Both the position numbers and the translations under genes were made by a program. Source: an uncultured bacterium (GTDB taxonomy: Bacteria; Hydrogenedentota; Hydrogenedentia; Hydrogenedentales; GCA-2746185). Taken from it: a DNA stretch of 47,568 nt. Shown here piece after piece: positions 42,601 through 47,568 of the stretch. The stretch covers positions 1 to 47,568 of the forward strand of contig CALLLL010000168.1 in the NCBI GenBank assembly GCA_938082445.1, written 5' to 3'. Each line of letters begins with the position of its first letter. The stretch's first letter is position 1. The notes below the pieces were generated by a model, which had not been told where the DNA came from, searched no databases, and saw nothing but the letters and a program-made list of their open reading frames with translations.

Positions 42601-42654
42601 TTGGATTCACTAGGCTACGGTGGCGACACTGTCGACGAGAACTTGGATTTCTAA
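39628..42654 (+). CDS. Flippase-like (UPF0104) membrane domain fused to sulfatase-superfamily enzyme
   Basis: About 1,008 residues. Part 1 (1-330): LPG-synthase/YbhN-like membrane domain, with GRAIGLVLPGTVGLDGYR, AVEKLTGI and TPTVSGLGVREGG. Part 2 (about 365-545): five or more membrane helices of unknown type. Part 3 (about 550-960): alkaline phosphatase/sulfatase superfamily, with NVYLIVVDTLRADY, NTPNISALA, QSSWTKASFGTIFSGMYP and FTADHGEEFYEHG. The usual CxPxR formylglycine motif is missing: SSWTKAS has Thr (about 601) in the nucleophile place, as in lipid phosphotransferases. It likely modifies an envelope lipid or polymer outside the membrane. Start: GTG 39628 with AAAGGAAG six bases upstream; ATG/GTG choices further up lack a site. 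Fusion is unbroken. Confidence 0.85.
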   Translation: MKKSIFIAIKVCFVAGLFLFLFRPETFGFAEDKFGDLSISALWEELQTLKLSTALFWFTFAALIKIAGIFCGVFRWHFLLKAQGITLPFWYLTKCWFTGRAIGLVLPGTVGLDGYRLVESAAYTGEVIKCTTVIAVEKLTGIVALGLLVIIALVLGTDVAQVNMLKVAVILIAMLGVVFLLLLNPRIVQILVAVTPIPGKLRDKVDKMGEAVSAYSGHRFTLLVALFLALGVHLGICLMYFGIAMGISGGEASFWDLMFASPLIIAASVITPTVSGLGVREGGMTLLLGAKYGETATFLWGHLGLWVGEAIPFLLSMPLILLAGRPDRAKFLSELESIREKSAEEGKEEKSAYLSSEETEKYRQIVYDCLGVGVLAGLIGGALLGLTEAIWHVSHLANVTETSALWWAPLVYGLALIGLGLGLSAVMLFGHLFINRFVPAAVTFGLALGGTMGAVFLVFGRFRYARDLLGETGMSIIDNLIVLGITVAIIVIAVGAGSILAGWVKSSRFKGIVVGGGCYITIVLVGVIISMVYKPGAQPVEKTMEIISDKPNVYLIVVDTLRADYLTAFNASAKPNTPNISALAEDSVVFQHTYAQSSWTKASFGTIFSGMYPEAHTATGKASGLPDDVTTITEVLYQAGYYTVGYSNNPNITSVFNYNQGFRNYTDLKPDLLLGAKASSEKLVLYDILRKVIQKVNAKVFKGRIKITDFYQPANVVTDTGLYWLSTQTGQEESNFLFLHYMDPHDPFRDPDQPGKGYARVQMGNPDPKIYKDIFIKSYSYEIEYMDEHLGRFIQGLKEKGLYDDALIIFTADHGEEFYEHGGWWHGLSLYDEQIAIPLMIKVPNSEITEVNTDLARHVDIAPTIATLVGLPVDEQWQGKSLISESLDLQNADTAYVHSHLNFEGIELRGLRTGTRKLIEANEGNKRNYAPIEFYNLESDPGEQDNIAQDSKAEVELFQKSLDSMNKFIQENASEPMDLSTEGMSEELREQLDSLGYGGDTVDENLDF

Positions 42655-42657
42655 GAC

Positions 42658-44454
42658 TTACTTCGCCGAGATTATATAAATGGCATCTTCTGCACGTGCA
42701 TTAGGCATGAGGGATACTTTCCCTTTGGAGTTCAAAGGAATTTCTGCTTCAATCTTAATGCCTTGCCCTTCGCACAGTGCGCGGAAATCATAGATCGAGA
42801 AGTAATGTCGGTTAGGTGACTCATACCAATTAAAAGGCAGGTTCTTCGTCGTCGGTGATTTACCGGTAAAGAACATAATCGTACGGGCCAACCAATAGCC
42901 GAAATTTGGGAAAGTCACGATACACTTCTTGCCCACTCGCAACATCTCTTTCAACACTTCATGTGGTTGCTCAACCATCTGCAACGTTCGAGTGAAAGTG
43001 ATGTAATCAAAGCACTGATCCGGCAATGCGCCCAGACCATCATCAATATCCGCTTGAATCACCGATACGCCGTTTTGAATCGCCTGAATCACCTGTTTCT
43101 CATCCAGCTCAAGTCCGACACCCTGCACATTTTTCTCTGCACTCAGGTGACACAACAAGTATCCATCCCCGCACCCGATGTCGAGTACGCGGCTATTGGC
43201 TTCAATGTGTTCCAAGATCAACTCATAGTCAATTCGGCGTTCGTTACCTTGTACGATGTAATTGGTCGATGTGCGTGTTTGTTCCGGTAAAGCATTCTTT
43301 GCATCAGCACGGGTGTCCAAGGCTTCATCATTATGCGTTAAGAAACCAGAAACAATCGCGTCCATCGTTTCTACTTCTAGCAAGAAAGCATCATGTCCAT
43401 AGCTCGATTCAATGTTACAATACGTCACATCTTTTTCTTGACGGGACAAGGCATCCACCAGTTGTTCAGAATGCGCAGGAGGATACAGCCAGTCCGATGA
43501 ATAGGACAGTACCAAGACATTGCATTTCACCTGTTCCATGGCTTTATCCAGCGAGCCATAGCGTTCTGAAATGTCAAAATAATCCAGCGCCTTCGTCACA
43601 TACATATAGGTATTGGCATCAAAACGATTCACGAATTGAGACCCTTGATAATTCAAGTACGACTCCACCGTAAATTCATTTTTAAATCCATATTGAAGCT
43701 CATCATCGTCCTGAAGATTGCGGCCAAATTTACCGTGCATCCCTTCTTCAGACAAGTAAGTAATGTGCGCCAGCATGCGCGCAATAGCCAAGCCATTGGC
43801 CGGTGCTTCAGCATCGTGATATTGCCCATTGTTAAATTGCGGATCCGCTTGAATGGCATTGCGCCCGACCGCATCAAAAGCGATCTGCTGCGCACCGGAA
43901 CGATGAGTCGACGCGATAATCATTGCCGACTGCATCATATCGGGGTACAAAGTGATCCACTCAAGTGTTTGCATGCCGCCCATCGATCCGCCAGCCACAC
44001 ACAAGAGCTTGTCAATTTTTAAATGACGGATCAATTCACGTTGGGCACGCACCATATCGGCTATGGTGATGATTGGGAAATCTAAACCGTAAGGGGTATT
44101 TGTGTCAGGGTTGATGCTCGAAGGCCCTGTAGACCCCTGGCATCCTCCCAATACATTTGAGCAGAGTACAAAGAAACGGTTTGTGTCGAACGCCTTGCCA
44201 GGCCCAACCATCGTGTCCCACCAACCGGGTTTCTTTTCCGACTCAGAATTGAATCCGGCAACGTGAGCGTCACCGGATAAAGCATGTGTTAATAAGATTG
44301 CGTTTGAACGATCCTCATTCAGCGTGCCATACGTTTCATAAGCAAGCGTGATCGGACCCAATGCCGCGCCACAATCCAATTGTAATGGATCGGAAGCCTC
44401 GGCAAAGGTGAAGTGCTGTCGTTCTACAATGCCGACCGATCCACGTTCGCTCAT
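42658..44454 (-). CDS. metXW: MetX-MetW fusion: homoserine O-acyltransferase and methyltransferase-like MetW
   Basis: 598 residues. Residues 1-375 are an alpha/beta hydrolase of the homoserine O-acetyltransferase family: LSGDAHVAGF, GGSMGGMQTLEW with Ser157, SSDWLYPP with Asp321 and SYGHDAF with His354 as the triad. Residues 405-598 are MetW: VLDIGCGDGYLL, ADIDDGLGALPDQCFDYI, TFPNFGYW. MetX acylates homoserine for methionine synthesis; MetW is a partner needed for that activity in some bacteria. Acyl preference (acetyl or succinyl) is not certain from motifs alone. Lies 21 bp downstream of metY in the same operon. AAGGAA precedes the ATG. Confidence 0.94.
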   Translation of the reverse strand: MSERGSVGIVERQHFTFAEASDPLQLDCGAALGPITLAYETYGTLNEDRSNAILLTHALSGDAHVAGFNSESEKKPGWWDTMVGPGKAFDTNRFFVLCSNVLGGCQGSTGPSSINPDTNTPYGLDFPIITIADMVRAQRELIRHLKIDKLLCVAGGSMGGMQTLEWITLYPDMMQSAMIIASTHRSGAQQIAFDAVGRNAIQADPQFNNGQYHDAEAPANGLAIARMLAHITYLSEEGMHGKFGRNLQDDDELQYGFKNEFTVESYLNYQGSQFVNRFDANTYMYVTKALDYFDISERYGSLDKAMEQVKCNVLVLSYSSDWLYPPAHSEQLVDALSRQEKDVTYCNIESSYGHDAFLLEVETMDAIVSGFLTHNDEALDTRADAKNALPEQTRTSTNYIVQGNERRIDYELILEHIEANSRVLDIGCGDGYLLCHLSAEKNVQGVGLELDEKQVIQAIQNGVSVIQADIDDGLGALPDQCFDYITFTRTLQMVEQPHEVLKEMLRVGKKCIVTFPNFGYWLARTIMFFTGKSPTTKNLPFNWYESPNRHYFSIYDFRALCEGQGIKIEAEIPLNSKGKVSLMPNARAEDAIYIISAK

Positions 44455-44475
44455 AATATTCCTTAATGCTACTGG

Positions 44476-45768
44476 TTATGCTTGTGAAGCGGCGAGAGCT
44501 TGTTCGAAGTCTGCGATAATGTCGCTAACATCTTCAATACCCACTGACACACGAATCATATCCGGTGTCACACCTGCCTCACGTTGATCATCTTCGCTCA
44601 ATTGTTGGTGCGTAGTGGTGGATGGGTGAATAACCAAGGTCTTTGCATCCAACACATTTGCCAAGTGTGAAGCCAACTCACACGATTCAATAAATTTGAT
44701 ACCCGCGTCTTTACCGCCTTTAATTCCGAAAGTCAAAATGGCACCTTGACCGTCAGGCAGGTAGTGCTGACCGCGTTCGTAATCATTGTGACTCTTTAAG
44801 CCAGGGAAGTTAACCCATTCAACAGAGTCATGGCCCTCCAAGTACTCAGCCACTGCCTGTGCATTCTCGCAATGACGCGGAGCACGTAAGTGTAAAGTCT
44901 CTGTGCCTTGAAGCAATAAGAAAGCGTTAAATGGAGACATGCATGCACCCATATCGCGCAATAAAATTACACGCGCTTTTAGAATATACGCTACATTACC
45001 TACACCAGCAAAATGCTCTACGAATTTCATTCCATGGTAACTGGGGTTCGGCTCAGTCAGTTCAGGAAACTTACCGTTGTCCCAATTGAATTGACCAGAG
45101 TCAACAATCACACCACCGATAGACGTACCATGCCCACCAATCATTTTAGTCGCTGAGTGCACTACGATATCCGCGCCATGTTCAATCGGGCGGAACAACA
45201 TTGGAGAAGCCACCGTGTTATCAACGATCAATGGAATACCTGCTTCATGGGCAATATCCGCAATAGCTTTGAAATCGACAATGTCATTAGCCGGATTCCC
45301 AATAGTCTCTAGATAAACGAAACGAGTATTTTCATCAATTGCATCAATGATATTTTGAGTATTACTCATATCCACAAATTTAGCATCAATACCCATGTTT
45401 TTGAAGGTATGAGCGAAAAGTGTATACGTTCCACCATAAAGTGATTTGGAAGAAATAAAATTTTGGCCACATTTGCATATATTCAAACAAGCTGCAGTAA
45501 TGGCGCCTGAACCTGAGGCAAAAGCCAGGCCTAATGCACCACCTTCCAGAGCAGCAATACGCTTTTCAAATACATCAACAGTGGGATTCATGATTCGAGA
45601 GTAGACATTTCCGAACTCATTGAGACCAAACAAGTTAGCCGCATGTTCATGATCATTAAACACATATGAGGTGGTTTGATATATAGGAACGGCACGTGAA
45701 CCAGTGGTGGGGTCGGCTTCCTGACCTGCATGCAATGCTTTTGTTCCAAGTTTATGTGAATCTGACAT
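44476..45768 (-). CDS. metY: O-acetylhomoserine sulfhydrylase (PLP enzyme)
   Basis: 430 residues of the Cys/Met metabolism PLP family. Seen: [54 protein letters not shown] and [12 protein letters not shown] with the PLP lysine at 208. The enzyme makes homocysteine from O-acylhomoserine and sulfide, the direct route to methionine. It is first in the operon with metX-metW, which supplies its substrate. AAAGGAGG lies about eight bases before the ATG, a strong ribosome site. No S-box, SAM-II or similar riboswitch is visible upstream. Cytosolic. Confidence 0.95.
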   Translation of the reverse strand: MSDSHKLGTKALHAGQEADPTTGSRAVPIYQTTSYVFNDHEHAANLFGLNEFGNVYSRIMNPTVDVFEKRIAALEGGALGLAFASGSGAITAACLNICKCGQNFISSKSLYGGTYTLFAHTFKNMGIDAKFVDMSNTQNIIDAIDENTRFVYLETIGNPANDIVDFKAIADIAHEAGIPLIVDNTVASPMLFRPIEHGADIVVHSATKMIGGHGTSIGGVIVDSGQFNWDNGKFPELTEPNPSYHGMKFVEHFAGVGNVAYILKARVILLRDMGACMSPFNAFLLLQGTETLHLRAPRHCENAQAVAEYLEGHDSVEWVNFPGLKSHNDYERGQHYLPDGQGAILTFGIKGGKDAGIKFIESCELASHLANVLDAKTLVIHPSTTTHQQLSEDDQREAGVTPDMIRVSVGIEDVSDIIADFEQALAASQA

Positions 45769-45821
45769 GGGTTCTGCCTCCTTTATAAGTAGTTAACACG
45801 AATATGCACATGTGAAAAGTG

Positions 45822-45830
45822 AGTATATCA
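45822..45830 (-). promoter_or_regulatory. Extended -10 (TGATATACT) of the metY operon
   Basis: On the minus strand TGA precedes TATACT (45822-45827), 54 bp from the ATG. No clear -35 at 17 bp. The leader has no obvious riboswitch. Confidence 0.5.
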
Positions 45831-45934
45831 TACGAATAAACCAACTATAGAACAAGGTTCTCCATAAGTATATTGAATACAATAAGCTCATTTTGACATT
45901 ATTCAGTTCATACATGAACAAAAAGGGCCTAAGC

Positions 45935-47568
45935 ATGTTTTACTCATTTCATCATAAATTCTATTCCTGTCTCATCATATTATTACTTAGCTCAGCCACT
46001 GCAACGGCCCAAACCTATAAAAAATACGACATCGTCGTTTACGGCGACTCATCCGCTGCTGTGATGGCCACCATCGCCGCACAAAATGACGGTCGCAAAG
46101 TTGTCCTCGTGAACCCAACCCAATTTCTAGGAGGTATGAGCGCCAGCGGACTTGGAGCTACAGACTTTGGTAATTCAAAACTCGACAGCTTAGGATCCTA
46201 TGCTGGAGAATTTTACCGCCGGGTAGCTAAACACTACGGCCGTGAATTTATCCGAAGCTTCGAACCCCACGTAGGCCAAAAAGTCTTCAATGAAATGGCC
46301 CAAGAAGCCGGGGTAGAAGTACATCTCAATGAAAAAATTGACCGTGAAAACGGGGTTAAAATGAAGCATGGACGCATTGTATCCATTACTACCCTAAGCG
46401 GGAAAACCTTCAAAGCCAAAATGTTCATTGATGCCACCTATGTAGGTGATCTCATGGCCGCTGCAGGTGTAAGTTACACAGTTGGCCGTGAATCAGAAGC
46501 CCAATATGGCGAATCCATCGCCGGTGTCCGGAGGGGCGACACTTTCCCCCGTGTGCACTATACTCAATCCAATAAAGATCACTTCGTTGCCGATGTTGAT
46601 CCATATATTAGTCCAGGTGATCCGAAAAGCGGCCTACTCCCCATGGTGCATGAGTTGAATCTAGTCAATGGAATCGGGGACAAGAAAATCCAAGCCTACA
46701 ACTATCGGATGTGCCTCACCTCCAATCCCGATGAGCGCGTCCCCCTCACCAAGCCAGACAAGTACCGTGCTCTTGATCACGAACTGCTTATCCGTAATTT
46801 TGAAGCAGGCGACCATCGTTTCCCTGCCCTCATCGAACCTCTAGGTGGACGCAAAGATAAAGTCGATTGGAACAGCATGCATGCCATCGGCAATGATTTT
46901 GGTGGAGCCAACTGGGAATACCCCGAAGCCTCCTATGTCCGACGCCGTGAAATCGAGCAAGAGCATCGCGATTACACCCGGGGCTTCTTTTATACCCTAT
47001 CCACCAATCCCCGTATCCCCGACAAAATACAAGACTATGCCAAAAAATGGGGCCTTCCCAAAGATGAATTTAAAGACAACGGCAATTGGCCCTACATGAT
47101 ATACATTCGTGAAGCCCGTCGTATGCTTGGTGAATACGTTATGACTCAAGCTGATTGTTCCCACAAACGTGGAGTCGATGACATTATTGCCTATGGCGCC
47201 TTCGGCATGGATTCCCACGTCGTGCAATACTTCGTGAATGAAAAAGGCTTTGTTCGTCGTGACGGCGTTATTTGGCGAACTCCACCCGGTCTCTACGGCA
47301 TTTCCTACCGTTCGGTGATCCCCAAGCGAGAAGAATGTAGCAACCTTTATGTACCTGTATGTCTATCCGCATCCCACGTAGCCCATGGGTCAATCCGCAT
47401 GGAGCCTGTGTTTATGACCATGGGGCAATCAGTCGCCATGGCCGCTGGCTTAGCCATTGATGGCAAAGTCGATGTTCAAGATGTGGACTACGATAAATTA
47501 CGTAAATTTATCCCTTCCCCTAAAAATTTTAAGCCTGTCAAGAAAAACACCCTAAAAATGGTGCCAAA
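45935..47568 (+). CDS. Exported FAD-dependent oxidoreductase (FAD_oxidored), cut by right edge
   Basis: 544 codons are present with no stop before the edge. Residues 1-25 form a signal peptide (FYSCLIILLLSSATATA). The Rossmann part then reads YDIVVYGDSSAAVMATIAAQ, where the third Gly of GxGxxG is replaced, followed by FLGGMSASGLGATD, as in the FAD_oxidored family. Later come FIDATYVGDLMAAAG, SHVVQYFVNEKGF, PGLYGISYRSVIP and AHGSIRMEPVFMTMGQS. Family members are frequent in PVC and Bacteroidetes glycan clusters, mostly uncharacterised. ATG 45935 has AAGGG seven bases upstream; an in-frame ATG at 45914 is possible. Most of the protein appears to be present, since the family usually ends soon after this region. 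Confidence 0.9.
   Translation, partial: MFYSFHHKFYSCLIILLLSSATATAQTYKKYDIVVYGDSSAAVMATIAAQNDGRKVVLVNPTQFLGGMSASGLGATDFGNSKLDSLGSYAGEFYRRVAKHYGREFIRSFEPHVGQKVFNEMAQEAGVEVHLNEKIDRENGVKMKHGRIVSITTLSGKTFKAKMFIDATYVGDLMAAAGVSYTVGRESEAQYGESIAGVRRGDTFPRVHYTQSNKDHFVADVDPYISPGDPKSGLLPMVHELNLVNGIGDKKIQAYNYRMCLTSNPDERVPLTKPDKYRALDHELLIRNFEAGDHRFPALIEPLGGRKDKVDWNSMHAIGNDFGGANWEYPEASYVRRREIEQEHRDYTRGFFYTLSTNPRIPDKIQDYAKKWGLPKDEFKDNGNWPYMIYIREARRMLGEYVMTQADCSHKRGVDDIIAYGAFGMDSHVVQYFVNEKGFVRRDGVIWRTPPGLYGISYRSVIPKREECSNLYVPVCLSASHVAHGSIRMEPVFMTMGQSVAMAAGLAIDGKVDVQDVDYDKLRKFIPSPKNFKPVKKNTLKMVP

Noticed and set aside
45769-45934. SAM-sensing riboswitch upstream of metY
   Set aside because: The leader has no S-box or SAM-II conserved core, and is only about 50 nt from the likely start to the ATG.
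1-47568. CRISPR arrays, insertion sequences, rRNA, replication origin
   Set aside because: No regularly spaced repeats, transposase genes, rRNA sequence or DnaA-box clusters were seen on reading both strands.

Overview
The window looks like chromosome of a Gram-negative heterotroph outside the well-studied phyla, with moderate to low GC. The protein families point toward the PVC superphylum or its neighbours (for example Lentisphaerota, Hydrogenedentota or Planctomycetota): a Tat-exported DUF1501 protein, a DUF1080 laminin-G-like hydrolase, a sialidase, a neutral-ceramidase-like enzyme, an FAD_oxidored-type oxidoreductase, a sulfatase-superfamily fusion, a GldG-type ABC system with DUF4340, a large AsmA/DUF748-like protein and a MetX-MetW fusion. 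This placement is inference from gene content; no rRNA or marker set is present.

Layout. 1-1.3 kb: 366 codons of a tyrosine recombinase, cut by the left edge, next to a tRNA-Val(TAC), which is the arrangement at the edge of an integrated island that would continue to the left. 1.4-4.2 kb: bifunctional nuclease with a coupled small gene, PP2C phosphatase, anchored acidic protein. 4.3-7.2 kb: exported ceramidase-like enzyme and exported phospholipase D-like enzyme, with a textbook terminator hairpin lying inside the signal-peptide codons of the second gene. 7.3-11.2 kb: exopolysaccharide unit (GT4 glycosyltransferase, initiating sugar-phosphate transferase, TPR protein). 11.2-11.5 kb: small zinc-ribbon gene split by a frameshift at a run of six A. 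11.6-16.6 kb: ABC operon (ATPase, permease-GldG fusion, DUF4340). 16.8-24.3 kb: SixA-like phosphatase; a GH42-like glycosidase interrupted by one in-frame TAA; DUF1080 protein; pentapeptide-repeat K+ channel coupled to an HDOD protein; sialidase. 24.3-27.6 kb: giant AsmA/DUF748-like protein. 27.7-31.9 kb: TetR regulator with a near-consensus promoter, TPR protein, cytochrome c-PHM copper monooxygenase, small membrane protein. 31.9-42.7 kb: multi-domain carboxypeptidase-regulatory-like protein, ComF, DUF1501, OPT transporter, acidic membrane protein, and a flippase-like/sulfatase-like fusion. 42.7-45.8 kb: metY then metX-metW, a two-gene methionine operon. 45.9 kb to the right edge: exported FAD oxidoreductase, cut by the edge.

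How the genes fit together. The exported hydrolases (GH42-like, DUF1080, sialidase, ceramidase-like, PLD, DUF1501, FAD oxidoreductase) suggest feeding on glycans and lipids. The OPT transporter imports peptides, and the EPS cluster and flippase-sulfatase fusion work on the envelope. Seven genes have a -10 element preceded by TGn without a clear -35 box, which looks like a local promoter style. No single unmistakable new defence or mobile system is visible. The best leads are the terminator embedded in a coding start, the 1,008-residue flippase-sulfatase fusion with Thr in place of the formylglycine Cys, the two broken or recoded genes, and the cytochrome-copper monooxygenase neighbourhood.
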